Notes: a model not told the origin generated them from the sequence alone. 64,000 bases of DNA from Bog-105 sp965277435 (GCA_965277435.1 OZ255821.1:6324001-6388000); one strand, 5' to 3'; positions 42,398 through 51,939 are shown, counted from the first letter of the stretch. Numbers and translations are program-made.

Positions 42398-43234
42398 ATG
42401 GCCAAGTCTGATTTTGGGGTGGCGCGCGCAAGGTTTCGCGAGTTACATGAGAGTGGTTGTTTCGTCGTTCCAAACCCGTGGGACATCGGCACCGCGGTTT
42501 ATCTGCGGCACTTAGGCTTTCAGGCGCTAGCCACTACCAGTTCCGGGCTTGCTTTCTCGCGCGGGCTGCCGGATGCTGCCTGGGCGGTGCCTCGTGATGC
42601 CGTGCTGGCGCATATCGCAGAGATCGTCGAGGCCGTCGATTTACCGGTCAATGCGGATTTTGAATCGGGCTATGCGCATGAACCGGAGGCGGTGGCCGAG
42701 AACGTTCGGCTGTGCGTACAGACCGGTGTGGCCGGGCTTTCGATTGAAGATGCCACGGGAGACGAGTCGCATCCGTTGTATGATCTCGCGCTCGGGGCGG
42801 AACGGATCAAAGCCGCTCGCCGGGCAATTGACGAAACGCAGAGCGGCGTACTTTTGACGGGGCGCGCGGAATGCTTTCTGGTTGGGCATCCTGACCCGTT
42901 TCGAGAAGCGGTGCGGCGTTTGGAAGCGTATGCGAACGCGGGCGCGGATGTGCTGTATGCTCCAGGCGTCAGCGACCCTGAGGAGATCAAAACGTTAGTC
43001 GAAGCGATGCGCCCGAAGCCGGTGAATGTTCTGATGAGTGCGAACACCGGCTTGAAGGTGGATGATTTAGCAGCTATGGGAGTGCGGCGCATCAGCGTCG
43101 GGTCATCGCTCGCGCGCGCGGCTTGGACTGGGTTTATCCGAGCGGCACAATTGATTGCGGAGCAAGGGAGTTTTGCCGGATTCGACGGCAACGTGCCGTT
43201 TGCGGAGTTAAACGACTTTTTCAGGAAGCCCTAA
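42398..43234 (+). CDS. Isocitrate lyase/PEP mutase superfamily protein
   Basis: 278 residues, TIM barrel of the PEP mutase/methylisocitrate lyase group. Visible: FVVPNPWDIGTAVYLRHLGF, ALATTSSGLAFSRGLPD, metal-binding DFESGYA (position 87-93), VAGLSIEDATGD and LTGRAECFLVG. The KKCGH motif of true isocitrate lyase is absent, so a C-C or C-P bond lyase of the oxaloacetase/carboxyvinyl type is more likely. Cotranscribed with the dehydrogenase before it; its stop overlaps the convergent DUF302 gene by four bases. Confidence 0.9.
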   Translation: MAKSDFGVARARFRELHESGCFVVPNPWDIGTAVYLRHLGFQALATTSSGLAFSRGLPDAAWAVPRDAVLAHIAEIVEAVDLPVNADFESGYAHEPEAVAENVRLCVQTGVAGLSIEDATGDESHPLYDLALGAERIKAARRAIDETQSGVLLTGRAECFLVGHPDPFREAVRRLEAYANAGADVLYAPGVSDPEEIKTLVEAMRPKPVNVLMSANTGLKVDDLAAMGVRRISVGSSLARAAWTGFIRAAQLIAEQGSFAGFDGNVPFAELNDFFRKP

Positions 43235-43617
43235 TTCGCTGCGAACTCCGCGATGGAGCGTACGCCTCCGAGCGCCGCGCTGAGTTCGCCGGGCAGATCG
43301 TGCCGCAAGCCCAGATACTCCGGATTGTTGAAACTCACCCAAACGCTCTCACGCGGATCTTCCCATATCAGAAGCTTTAAAGGGAGATCAATGGCCAGCG
43401 TTGGCGCACGCAGCATGAGAGGTGTGCCGGTTTTCGGATCGCCGAAGATCATCAGCTTAGTATTCGGCATCTGCAAGCCGGCTTTCGCGGCCTCGCCGCT
43501 GTGGTCGATCAGGGCGAACAAGTGGATGCCCTTTTTTTCGAGCAGGCCAGTCACTCGCTTCACTGCCTCTTCGACTGAGTGGCGACAGGGGAGAGTAGTA
43601 ATTCCGTCTCGTTCCAT
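43231..43617 (-). CDS. DUF302 domain protein
   Basis: 128 residues made of one DUF302 domain: HSVEEAVKRVTGLLEKKGI-HLFALIDHSGEAAKAGL, NTKLMIFGDPKTGTPLM, LAIDLPLKLLIWEDPRESV-WVSFNNPEYL. No signal peptide. The fold binds small ligands in some homologs, but function is unknown. Downstream of, and in the same direction as, the DUF362 gene (15-base gap). Confidence 0.88.
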   Translation of the reverse strand: MERDGITTLPCRHSVEEAVKRVTGLLEKKGIHLFALIDHSGEAAKAGLQMPNTKLMIFGDPKTGTPLMLRAPTLAIDLPLKLLIWEDPRESVWVSFNNPEYLGLRHDLPGELSAALGGVRSIAEFAAN

Positions 43618-43632
43618 CGCGAGGCGAAAGTC

Positions 43633-44814
43633 CTAAGCTTTCATCTCGCGCAAAGTTTTACCCACGGCTCCTGGGCCGAAATCGATCCTTGCTTGAGCGA
43701 TGGGCAAACCGACTACTTCGATGCGCTTGAGATCCGCTGTGCCCAGCCCCGCTGCTTCGGCCAGCTTCAAGGAGTTGTCTCCCCGAATGAAGGGGGAGCT
43801 GCCGCGATCGGATTTGGGGTCGTAGCTCATAACGGCCATGCCAACCGCATCTACGCAAACCGGATTGCGGCCCGCCAGGATGACGCCCGGCGACATCTTC
43901 TCCAGACCTTTCAGCCACGGACCTTCCCCGCCCCGGACGGTTTCGACACCATCCACAATGGCGAGATCGATCGGCCGAATACCCACTTGATCCACCGCCA
44001 CGCGCGGCACACGATAGCCTGGATCGCGCGGCGAATTTGGATGTAGTTCTGCGTCGACTCCTGAGGGCGCTTTTGTTGTGCCGGTATGCAGTACATCGCC
44101 CCGCTCTTTGGTCGGCGACTCGTTCCCGCTTGCCCCACAATCACTGCCGTAGAGCGCACAGGGCGTATTGCCGAAATTGTTTTTCATCGACATCGTCACG
44201 CCTGCGATCCAATGATTCTTCAGCTTGGCCAGAGACACATACGTGTCGCACTCGGTGTACGCCTTGTTGATCGTGTACGCGGGGTACATGTAACCGCCCC
44301 AGGGCACGCGCAAGCGCACGTACTGCTTGTAATTCCCGAGGTTCTGCACGTTCTCCCACTCAACCTTCGTGCCGAGATTATTGATCGCGTTTACATCGAG
44401 TCCATAACGCGCCCACAGTGCAGGATCCTGCGTCGCGGGAAAGAAGCTCTCGATCAGCCGCACACGTTTAGCACCGGCTTTTGCCATCAGGTAAACGACG
44501 TCCGCTACTGTCTGACCGTTTGTCCGGTAGGGCAGCTCGGGTGTCAAAGGAAAGTTTTTTGGATTCCCAGTGAGATTCAATTTGATCGCGACCGTCTTGC
44601 CGCGCACCAGCTTGTCGATCCCGCCAATCTGCTGAAAGGCGCTGGCGAGCTGGGCCTGGAAGTTGCCGTAATCGCGGCATCGCACGATCGCGACGCTACT
44701 CGCCGGAGCTGGGATCGCCTGTCCCAGCCTGGGCAGCGCCACGGCCGTCGCAGCCGCCGTTCCCGCAGCCAATAAATCGCGTCGAGTCAAAGTAGATGTG
44801 TCGGTGTTTCCCAT
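43633..44814 (-). CDS. DUF362 domain protein with Tat leader
   Basis: 393 residues. I chose ATG 44814, with GGAG six bases before it, over a GTG one codon upstream. The leader LTRRDLLAAGTAAATAVALP is a twin-arginine signal. DUF362 pattern: AIKLNLTGNPKNFPLTPELP, DTYVSLAKLKNHWIAGVTMS-MKNNFG, LAIVDGVETVRGGEGPW, ILAGRNPVCVDAVG. The DUF362 family is often linked to iron-sulfur or quinone chemistry, but no ferredoxin CxxCxxC cluster is present here. Its start overlaps the AraC-Ogt stop (TGATG), so the two are coupled. Confidence 0.88.
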   Translation of the reverse strand: MGNTDTSTLTRRDLLAAGTAAATAVALPRLGQAIPAPASSVAIVRCRDYGNFQAQLASAFQQIGGIDKLVRGKTVAIKLNLTGNPKNFPLTPELPYRTNGQTVADVVYLMAKAGAKRVRLIESFFPATQDPALWARYGLDVNAINNLGTKVEWENVQNLGNYKQYVRLRVPWGGYMYPAYTINKAYTECDTYVSLAKLKNHWIAGVTMSMKNNFGNTPCALYGSDCGASGNESPTKERGDVLHTGTTKAPSGVDAELHPNSPRDPGYRVPRVAVDQVGIRPIDLAIVDGVETVRGGEGPWLKGLEKMSPGVILAGRNPVCVDAVGMAVMSYDPKSDRGSSPFIRGDNSLKLAEAAGLGTADLKRIEVVGLPIAQARIDFGPGAVGKTLREMKA

Positions 44815-45683
44815 CACACGCTCCTCTCCCCTACTCTCTCACGTTCGAGCAGCCGTTGCTTGCGTTCTAATCCCCAGCGATAGCCACCCAACTGCCCGTC
44901 TCCTCTGAGCACGCGGTGGCAGGGAATCACCAGCGCTACGGGATTTGTCGCACAGGCGTGTCCCACGGCGCGCGCCGCCGCCGGCTGGCCAATCGCCGCT
45001 GCCACTTCTGCATAGGAGTGAACCTGCCCGGACGGAATGCTTTGCAAGAAGTTCCACACCCGCCACTGAAAGGCCGTCCCGCGCACATCAAGCGGCAAAT
45101 CGAGACTCACTGCTTCGCCATTCAGATAGCGTGTGAGCGCATCGATCCACAAATGAAATTGCTCGGGGTATGGCTTCGCCAGTTTCGTCAGCTGTCCCTG
45201 TGGGAATTCATTTCGCAGCTGCCCGGCGAGCTGTTCCTCATTCTCACCAAACTGGACGAAACAGAGCCCGCGATCTGTTGCTCCGAGCGCCAACCAGCCA
45301 AACGGCGTCAGTTCAGAGGCCCATGAAATCGAAATCTTCGCTGCGCCTTGCCGGTAGGCCCCCGGCGTCATTCCAAGTCTCGAATCCACGCGCTCATAGA
45401 CGCCGCGGCTCGATCCGAAGCCGGATTCGTAAGTCGCATCCGTCACTGATTTGCGATTTCGTAATTGCTCTTTCAAAGTTTCCATGCGGCATGCCTCGAT
45501 GTATTGTTTCGGTGTGAGCCCTACCTCCGCCTTAAACTTCCGCTGCAGGTGAAACGGGCTAAAGCCGGCTCGTTGAGCCAACTTGTCCAACGTGAGGCGT
45601 TCGCCCGTGTTGCTTTCGGCACGGATAAACGCGCACAGATTCGCTACCCAGTTTTGTTCCGTCGTGCTTTGTTTGGCGTCCAC
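44814..45683 (-). CDS. AraC-Ogt fusion: methylated-DNA-cysteine methyltransferase regulator
   Basis: 289 residues. N-terminal AraC-type helix-turn-helix pair (RLTLDKLAQRAGFSPFHLQRKF, PKQYIEACRMETLKEQLR, GVYERVDSRLGMTPGAYRQG), then an O6-alkylguanine-DNA alkyltransferase domain with FQWRVWNFLQSIPSGQVHSY, RAVGHACATNP and the acceptor cysteine in VALVIPCHRVLRGDG. It repairs alkylated DNA and probably regulates genes. It lacks the Ada N-terminal metal-binding cysteine domain, so methylphosphotriester sensing is missing. Coupled to the DUF362 gene downstream. Confidence 0.92.
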   Translation of the reverse strand: MDAKQSTTEQNWVANLCAFIRAESNTGERLTLDKLAQRAGFSPFHLQRKFKAEVGLTPKQYIEACRMETLKEQLRNRKSVTDATYESGFGSSRGVYERVDSRLGMTPGAYRQGAAKISISWASELTPFGWLALGATDRGLCFVQFGENEEQLAGQLRNEFPQGQLTKLAKPYPEQFHLWIDALTRYLNGEAVSLDLPLDVRGTAFQWRVWNFLQSIPSGQVHSYAEVAAAIGQPAAARAVGHACATNPVALVIPCHRVLRGDGQLGGYRWGLERKQRLLERERVGERSV

Positions 45684-45748
45684 AATCCGATACTAGATGG
45701 CAATGGAAAAGCTTGCTATCCGGTTCTTGCGTTTTTGAATGTTCCGAT

Positions 45749-46753
45749 ATGATCGAAAGCGACGTGAATGTTACTTCTCTGACTCGACGAAGTCTCTGCC
45801 AGACCCTCGCCAGCACCGCCGCTCTCCGGCTTTTGAGCGCACAGGGTACTCATAATCCAAGGGTTTTAGCTCAGCACCCAGACTCATTCAATAGCAAGAG
45901 CGGCGTCAATCGTCACATGTTTCTGGCGCTGAACAGTGTGCTCCTCAATAACCGGGTTGGATGGCCGGAGTTCCCGCATGTAGCGGCGCAGGCCGGGTTT
46001 CCCGGCACGGACGTCATGCTGAAGGACGCCTTCGCAGCGGGCGCGCCGGCCACCAATGCCTTGCTTTCACAACTGAAACTGCGTCCTGCCGCGATCGATT
46101 TTCCGGTCGAGTTCCGCAAAGATGAAGTCACCTTCGAAGCCGGCCTGGCAGCCCTTCCGCAACAGGCTGCCTTTGCCGCGGCGATTCATTGCCCGCGCAT
46201 GGTGACTTACATCATGTCGTCGAGCGATACGCCCAAAGACGAACTGCGCAAGCTTTACAAACAACGCTTCACACAGTGCGCCCGCTTTCTTGCCGAATCG
46301 AATGTGCGGCTTGGGCTCGAGTTTCTGGGACCCCTGCATTTGCGGAAAATGTTCAAACATGAGTTCATCTGGCGTATGAACGAGATGTTGGAATTCGCGA
46401 AAGAATGCGGTCCGAATGTAGGATTGCTGCTCGATGCCTGGCACTGGCATCATGCCGGAGCAACCACCGATGACATCGTCGCAGCGGGACGCGACCGCAT
46501 CGTCCACATCCATTTTGACGACGCGCCAAATTTGCCGCCAGACCAGATTCGCGACAATCAGCGTCTGCTCCCGGGCGAAGGCGTGATTAATCTCACTGGC
46601 TTCTTGCAGGCTCTGCAGAAGATCGGCTATAACGATGCGCTCAGCGTCGAAGTTTTCGGCCGTCTGAAAGACGTGCCCATAGCGCAAGCCGCCCAGATGG
46701 GTTACGAAGCTTCGCTGAAAGTGTTTCAGAAGGCCGGCGTACCCGAAGGTTAG
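45749..46753 (+). CDS. Sugar phosphate isomerase/epimerase-like TIM barrel, exported type
   Basis: 334 residues from ATG 45749. LTRRSLCQTLASTAALRLLS is a twin-arginine-like leader. The rest is a xylose isomerase-like/AP endonuclease 2 TIM barrel with metal ligands in VRLGLEFLGPLHLRKMFKHE (Glu), NVGLLLDAWHWHHAG (Asp, His), RIVHIHFDDAPN (His, Asp) and DALSVEVFGR (Glu). Substrate unknown; members isomerise or cleave sugars and inositols. Short gap to the convergent DUF763 gene contains a hairpin. Confidence 0.85.
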   Translation: MIESDVNVTSLTRRSLCQTLASTAALRLLSAQGTHNPRVLAQHPDSFNSKSGVNRHMFLALNSVLLNNRVGWPEFPHVAAQAGFPGTDVMLKDAFAAGAPATNALLSQLKLRPAAIDFPVEFRKDEVTFEAGLAALPQQAAFAAAIHCPRMVTYIMSSSDTPKDELRKLYKQRFTQCARFLAESNVRLGLEFLGPLHLRKMFKHEFIWRMNEMLEFAKECGPNVGLLLDAWHWHHAGATTDDIVAAGRDRIVHIHFDDAPNLPPDQIRDNQRLLPGEGVINLTGFLQALQKIGYNDALSVEVFGRLKDVPIAQAAQMGYEASLKVFQKAGVPEG

Positions 46754-46865
46754 TTTCTTCTCGTCGCAAAATTGCAATCCCAAATCACTCCGTTGAAGAC
46801 GTGGTCCGGTGGAGGTTCCATAGACTCCAATCGCTTCGCTCATGGTTTCCGTGCTTCCGGTTTGA

Positions 46866-46883
46866 GAGCCACTGGCGTGGCTC
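46866..46883. repeat. Perfect hairpin GAGCCAC-tggc-GTGGCTC
   Basis: Seven-base stem and four-base loop in the 230-base gap between convergent genes (46753 and 46984). No T-run follows, so it is more likely a dispersed palindrome than a classical terminator. I see nothing else in the gap. Confidence 0.4.
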
Positions 46884-46983
46884 ATGGCTCTGGATCCTGC
46901 GTCTTCATCGGATTCAGCGGCTCGAAGAGCCATGGCAACTCCCTTACAGCAAGCGGAAGTTTCAATTTTGCGAAGAGAAGCGT

Positions 46984-48174
46984 TTAGAAGAGGGTCAGCT
47001 GTTGCTTCCTTTTGCCCTCGGCGAGGCGTCCGCCGAGTGATGGCGAAATGGCCCGCTCATAAGCGACGACCCGCGCAAAATCAGCTTCCGGCTCGCGCCG
47101 CTGCTCAACCGTCCGAACTAACTGCTCCAGGCGGCGGAGACCATCCAGCTTCTCCGAGCGATCGAGCTTAGCGGCATCGAGCGCCCGCCACAAAACCGCG
47201 AGCGATTCGTCATAGGTTTTCAGCGGCACAGGAAAAGGATGCCCATCTTTGCCGCCCAGCGCAAACGAGAACCGCGCCGGATCGGAAAAGCGGCTGGACG
47301 CGCCATGCACCACCTCCGCTACCAGCGCCAGCGTCTGCAAAGTGCGCGGCCCTAAATTTTCGACCAGCAGCAGCGATGCGAAATCGCGCAACTGCCGTTC
47401 ATAGCTGACCGCCAGGACCGCGCCCAACCGTTTTAAATCTACATCTCTGGCGCGTACGTCATGGTGCGAAGGCATAGTCAGCTGCCGCAGTTCCTGCAAG
47501 GTGCGCTCGGGCTTTTCACGCGCAATCTCGAGCAAAGCTTCTTGCGCCGGTGTAGCGCGCCTGTCAACCAGGTTCAGAATTTCGCCTTCACTCTCGCCGA
47601 CGATGGCGCTGTGCGGTTCGCATATGAAATCACGCACGTTCGCCGAGTGCCAGTGGTAGCGTCGCGCAAGCCCGGTATCCGCGTTCATACCCTGCTGCAC
47701 AACGGCCCACTCACCTGTGGCCGTTACGACGAAGTTGTGGAGGTAAATCTGGAAACCGTCGTTGATGGCGTTGTTGTCGATCTTGGCCGTCAGCCGGCTC
47801 GCTCGCACCAGCGCTCCGCGGTCCAAACTGTGCTGGTCCGCCCGCTCGCGCAGTTCATCCGGAGTACGCCGCGATTGCTTGCCGCGGCCGCCGCAGATAT
47901 AGATGCCGAGCTCGCGCGATTTTGGATTTAATCCGCGCTTCAAGGCCGCCATCACGGAAGTCGTAATGCCGGAAGAGTGCCAGTCCATACCCATCACCGA
48001 GCCGAGTGCCTGAAACCAGAAAGGATCGCTCAACCTCGACAGAAACGCGCTCGTGCCATAGGCATGCACCACGCTTTCGACGATTGCGCTGCCCAGCTTT
48101 TCCATGCGTTGCGCGAGCCAAGGCGGCACGCGGCCATTATGCAGCGGCAAATCGGCAAAGCCGGAGCGTTTCAT
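46984..48174 (-). CDS. DUF763 domain protein
   Basis: 396 residues, single DUF763 domain: GFADLPLHNGRVPPWLAQRM, SDPFWFQALGSVMGMDWHSS-GITTSVMAALKRGLNP, HNFVVTATGEWAVVQQGMN, FICEPHSAIVGE, LLLVENLGPRTLQTLALV-AEVVHGA (a helix-hairpin-helix-like stretch). Uncharacterised family, common in archaea and thermophiles, with features of a nucleic-acid enzyme. It is divergent from a MutS-like gene 36 bases away, which weakly supports a DNA-related role. Confidence 0.88.
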   Translation of the reverse strand: MKRSGFADLPLHNGRVPPWLAQRMEKLGSAIVESVVHAYGTSAFLSRLSDPFWFQALGSVMGMDWHSSGITTSVMAALKRGLNPKSRELGIYICGGRGKQSRRTPDELRERADQHSLDRGALVRASRLTAKIDNNAINDGFQIYLHNFVVTATGEWAVVQQGMNADTGLARRYHWHSANVRDFICEPHSAIVGESEGEILNLVDRRATPAQEALLEIAREKPERTLQELRQLTMPSHHDVRARDVDLKRLGAVLAVSYERQLRDFASLLLVENLGPRTLQTLALVAEVVHGASSRFSDPARFSFALGGKDGHPFPVPLKTYDESLAVLWRALDAAKLDRSEKLDGLRRLEQLVRTVEQRREPEADFARVVAYERAISPSLGGRLAEGKRKQQLTLF

Positions 48175-48210
48175 CTCTTCTCATCCTAAGCCGGGCTATG
48201 CTGTGACTGC

Positions 48211-49995
48211 ATGGATCCCTTGGCCGAATACTCTTCGCGTCTCGAACGCTTTCGCGCCGCCGGACACTTGCTGGAAAAACGCTTCATCGTCCTCGGGAAC
48301 TGGCGGCTCGTCATCGGAATCTCTGCCGCCGTCTTAGCTTGGCTGGTCTTCGCGTCGAAACTCCTTCCGCTCGCCTCGCTGCTAGTTCCGCTGTTCGCCT
48401 TTATCGCGCTGGCGATTTGGCATGGACGAGTGATCCGGCAGCGATCGCTCGCACAACGAACTGCCAATTACTACGAGCGCGGCCTGCTGCGCCTGAAAGA
48501 CCAGTGGACCGGCACCGGCATTGCCGGAGAGCGCCATCGCGATCCCGCGCACGTCTATTCGGAAGACCTCGATTTGTTCGGCAAAGGCAGCCTGTTCGAA
48601 CTGGTGGCGACTACGCGGACTGCGGCGGGTGAAAACAAACTCGCCGGCTGGCTACTGAAGCCCGCGGACCGGGCTGAGATCGCCGATCGCCAGCAGGCGG
48701 TCGCTGAGCTTCGCCCCGAACTCCAATTACGCGAAGACATTGCTCTGCTGGCCGAAGATGTCCAACCAGATGTCGAAGTCTATGCCATGGGTAACTGGGG
48801 CAGCGCTCCGCACGTTCATTTTCCTGCCTTCCTGCGGCCGGTCGCGATCCTGCTGGCCGTGGCCGGTGTCGCCGCAGTGATCGGCTTCTTTGGGACCGTG
48901 CTGCCGGTCTGGCCCTTACTGTTGATCCTCGCCTGCGACTTCTCGCTGATCTTTTTCTTTCGCACGCGAGTTAAATCGGTACTCGAAAAAGTGGAAGCCT
49001 CCGGACGTGACCTGAAGATTCTGTCAGCGTTAGTAGAACGGCTCGAGGGGGAGCAATTTCAATCGCCGCGCTTATATCAGCTCTTGGACGCGCTGCGCAC
49101 CACAGGGCCACCCGCCTCACGCCGCATTCGCCAGCTTGGACGCATTGTGGACTGGCTCGATTCGAGCGACCACATCATCGTCCGTATTCTGCGCCCGCTG
49201 GTTCTCTGGCAGGAACAACTCGCCATCTCGTTCGAAAAATGGCGCGCCATCTCCGGGCCTTTCATTGGTCAATGGGTGGAAGCGGTGGCCGAGTTTGAGG
49301 CTCTCTCGTCACTCGCTGCGCTCGCCTTCGAACGGCCTTCCTGGGCGATGCCTCAGTTGCTCGAAACAGATGAAGCTCAATTCGAAGCCAAGGCGCTGTG
49401 TCACCCGCTGATCCCTGCGGCGACCTGCGTGCCAAACGATCTTTCGCTCGATCCCAATCGCCGGTTGCTGGTTGTGAGCGGTTCCAATATGTCGGGCAAA
49501 AGCACTCTGCTGCGCGCTGCTGGCTTGAACTCGATTCTGGCCTGGGCCGGAGCTCCGGTGGCCGCTAACTCGCTTTCTCTTTCGGCACTGCAGATCGGCG
49601 CGTCGATACGCATTAACGATTCGCTGCAAGATCATCGCTCCCGTTTCTTCGCGGAAATCAGCCGCATCCGACAGATCGTGGACCTCACCCGGGATGGCCG
49701 GCCTGTGCTCTTCCTGCTCGATGAGCTGCTCAGCGGAACCAATTCGCATGATCGGCGCATTGGCGCCTCCGGCATCGTCCGCGAGTTACTGCGGGCGCAT
49801 TCCGTCGGGCTGATTACCACGCATGACCTCGCTTTAGCTCACATCGAGAACGATGTGCATGCGGGCGTGGTAAATGTTCATTTCGATGATCAAATGCATG
49901 ACGGCCAGATGGTCTTCGACTACAAATTGAAGGCAGGTATTGTCACCCGGAGTAACGCTATCGAGCTGATGCGCGCTGTGGGGCTCGAAGTCTAA
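48211..49995 (+). CDS. Membrane-anchored MutS-family ATPase
   Basis: 594 residues. Two hydrophobic pairs (about residues 32-70 and 208-250) indicate four membrane helices. Between and after them lie the MutS lever/core helical domain (FELVATTRTAAGENKLAGWL) and the MutS ATPase domain: Walker A VVSGSNMSGKSTLLRAAG, SIRINDSLQDHRSRFFAEI, Walker B VLFLLDELLSGTNSHDR and the TTHDLALA switch. Mismatch-recognition domain I is absent, so it is not a mismatch sensor. Members of this membrane MutS group are uncharacterised. Eighteen bases upstream of the FAD oxidoreductase gene. Confidence 0.9.
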   Translation: MDPLAEYSSRLERFRAAGHLLEKRFIVLGNWRLVIGISAAVLAWLVFASKLLPLASLLVPLFAFIALAIWHGRVIRQRSLAQRTANYYERGLLRLKDQWTGTGIAGERHRDPAHVYSEDLDLFGKGSLFELVATTRTAAGENKLAGWLLKPADRAEIADRQQAVAELRPELQLREDIALLAEDVQPDVEVYAMGNWGSAPHVHFPAFLRPVAILLAVAGVAAVIGFFGTVLPVWPLLLILACDFSLIFFFRTRVKSVLEKVEASGRDLKILSALVERLEGEQFQSPRLYQLLDALRTTGPPASRRIRQLGRIVDWLDSSDHIIVRILRPLVLWQEQLAISFEKWRAISGPFIGQWVEAVAEFEALSSLAALAFERPSWAMPQLLETDEAQFEAKALCHPLIPAATCVPNDLSLDPNRRLLVVSGSNMSGKSTLLRAAGLNSILAWAGAPVAANSLSLSALQIGASIRINDSLQDHRSRFFAEISRIRQIVDLTRDGRPVLFLLDELLSGTNSHDRRIGASGIVRELLRAHSVGLITTHDLALAHIENDVHAGVVNVHFDDQMHDGQMVFDYKLKAGIVTRSNAIELMRAVGLEV

Positions 49996-50013
49996 CGTCA
50001 TACTGATATCAGT

Positions 50014-51432
50014 ATGAAGCGATCGGCAGCAGTCATTGGAAGCGGCCCCAACGGGCTGGCTGCAGCGATTGTACTCGCGCAGGCAGGGCTCGATGTAGAG
50101 CTTCACGAGACCGCCCCGGAAGTCGGCGGCGCAACCCGTTCCGGTGAACTGACGCTACCCGGATTCATCCACGATCTTGGTTCGTGCGTGCATCCCATGG
50201 CGCTGACTTCGCCCTTTTTTTCCACCCTGCCGCTGCAGGAATTCGGGTTGCGCTGGATCTTTTCTCCGGCCGAGCTTGCGCATCCGCTGGACGATGGCAC
50301 GGCGGTCACGCTAGAGCGCGAGGTGGATGACACGGCATCGCAATTGGGTAGCGATGGTCTGGCTTACAAGAGGCTCTATGAGCCGCTGGTAAAAAACTGG
50401 GCCACGCTGGTGAGAGAAACACTGCGGCCCATCACGCCTTTTACCCGGCATCCGATAATGATGGCGCAGTTCGGGGTGCGGGCCATCCAACCGGCTAGAT
50501 TTTTGCTGCATTCGATCTTCCGGCAGCGACGCGCGAAGGCGCTGGTGGCGGGATCCTGCGCGCATTCCTGCCTGAAACTCGAATCGCCGTTGAGCGCGGC
50601 TTTCGGCATGATGCTAGGTAGTAGCGGTCATGCGGTGGGCTGGCCCATTCCGGAAGGCGGATCGCAACGACTCGCCGACGCGCTCGCCGCTCTGTTTAAA
50701 TCTTTGGGCGGCCGCATCAGAACCAGTTCTCGCGTGGCGCGGCTGGATGATTTGGGCGGTCCCGACCTGACACTCTGCGATGTGACCCCGCGCCAGTTTC
50801 TGACTCTGGCTGCACATCGTCTTCGCCCGTCGTTTCAAAAATTGCTGCAGCATTTCAAATATGGACCTGGCGTGTTCAAAGTGGACTGGGCGTTGCGCGA
50901 GCCCATTCCCTGGAAGGCTCCCGCCTGCCGCCGCGCCATCACTGTGCATCTTGGCGGGTCCGCGGAAGAGATCGCCGCTTCCGAACGCGCCGCCGTCGAC
51001 GGATGCCGCCCCGAAAAGCCATTCGTGCTGTTGACGCAGCCGAGCCTTTTCGATCCTTCGCGCGCGCCTGCCGGTCAGCACACCGCCTGGGCCTACTGCC
51101 ACGTTCCAAACGGCTGGACCGGCTCCGCACTCGCGCAAATGGAAGGGCAGATCGAACGCTTCGCCCCTGGCTTTCGCGATTGCGTTTTAGCACGCTCGGT
51201 GCAAAATGCAGCCGACATGCAGCGCTGGAACGAGAACCTGATCGGCGGCGACATCAACGGCGGTGCATTGAGCATGACGCAATTCATCACCCGCCCGACC
51301 TGGCGCAATTATGGGACGCCATTACGTGGGGTTTACTTCTGTTCTTCCTCCACACCGCCTGGTGGGGCGGTTCATGGCATGTGCGGATACTGGGCCGCCA
51401 AACGCGCGTTGAAATCCCTTAAATCCGCTTAA
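50014..51432 (+). CDS. Phytoene-desaturase-like FAD-dependent oxidoreductase
   Basis: 472 residues. Rossmann FAD motif at the extreme N-terminus (AAVIGSGPNGLAAAIVLAQ) and DVELHETAPEVGGATRSG, followed by a substrate region and the C-terminal CrtI-type closing motif GVYFCSSSTPPGGAVHGM-CGYWAA. No carotenoid genes are nearby, so it is better called an NAD(P)/FAD-dependent oxidoreductase of the RetSat/CrtI group. Probably cotranscribed with the MutS-like gene. Stop adjacent to the convergent gene at 51433. Confidence 0.9.
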   Translation: MKRSAAVIGSGPNGLAAAIVLAQAGLDVELHETAPEVGGATRSGELTLPGFIHDLGSCVHPMALTSPFFSTLPLQEFGLRWIFSPAELAHPLDDGTAVTLEREVDDTASQLGSDGLAYKRLYEPLVKNWATLVRETLRPITPFTRHPIMMAQFGVRAIQPARFLLHSIFRQRRAKALVAGSCAHSCLKLESPLSAAFGMMLGSSGHAVGWPIPEGGSQRLADALAALFKSLGGRIRTSSRVARLDDLGGPDLTLCDVTPRQFLTLAAHRLRPSFQKLLQHFKYGPGVFKVDWALREPIPWKAPACRRAITVHLGGSAEEIAASERAAVDGCRPEKPFVLLTQPSLFDPSRAPAGQHTAWAYCHVPNGWTGSALAQMEGQIERFAPGFRDCVLARSVQNAADMQRWNENLIGGDINGGALSMTQFITRPTWRNYGTPLRGVYFCSSSTPPGGAVHGMCGYWAAKRALKSLKSA

Positions 51433-51939
51433 TTAGCTACCGACCTTCTCGCGCTTCGAGACGAGTTTCATATCTACTCCGCCCTTGTCGGTATCGACAT
51501 GACTGCTGATGGTCAGTGTTGCTTTGTCGGGCGAAAGCTCCCAGCGGTCGGAAATCTGTTCCGCCTCGCCTTGCGCATTGTTCATGCTGGTTCGAATGAC
51601 GAGCACCGGACCATCCCAGAAGCATTTGCTCTCAGCTTCGCGCCCATTAATTACGTTCTTTGTCACGGAGCCATCGGTGAAGTAAGTGGCGTCTGTTGCA
51701 TTCGTCTTGTCGCCGTTGGTCTGGATGGTGTGAACATTCAGCGTAGGCTCATGATCGTCAACAATACGCACGACCAGGCCCGGCATTTTGAAGCCGTGGA
51801 AATCGCTCAATTCTTTTTCCATACGCCAGCGGCCGGAGAAATCTGTCTGGGGAAGAGCGCCGGGCGCGCGCTGCGCCTGGGGCCACGCGACCAGCGGAGC
51901 GGCGGCTAGCAAGAAAACGGAACGACGTGAAAGAAACAT
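51433..51939 (-). CDS. Secreted lipocalin-like hypothetical protein
   Basis: 168 residues. Leader FLSRRSVFLLAAAPLVAWPQ contains a double arginine and a hydrophobic run. The mature part looks like a small beta-barrel: DFSGRWRMEKELSDFHGFKM, VVRIVDDHEPTLNVHTIQ, then strands to WELSPDKATLTISSHVD. I know related FSGxWxLNKxxSDF proteins as uncharacterised acidobacterial exports. Divergent from the HDAC-like gene, with only eight bases between the annotated starts. Confidence 0.65.
   Translation of the reverse strand: MFLSRRSVFLLAAAPLVAWPQAQRAPGALPQTDFSGRWRMEKELSDFHGFKMPGLVVRIVDDHEPTLNVHTIQTNGDKTNATDATYFTDGSVTKNVINGREAESKCFWDGPVLVIRTSMNNAQGEAEQISDRWELSPDKATLTISSHVDTDKGGVDMKLVSKREKVGS

Noticed and set aside
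50014..51432. Calling this gene a carotenoid desaturase (crtI)
   Set aside because: No crtB, crtE or other carotenoid genes nearby, and only general FAD and closing motifs are shared.
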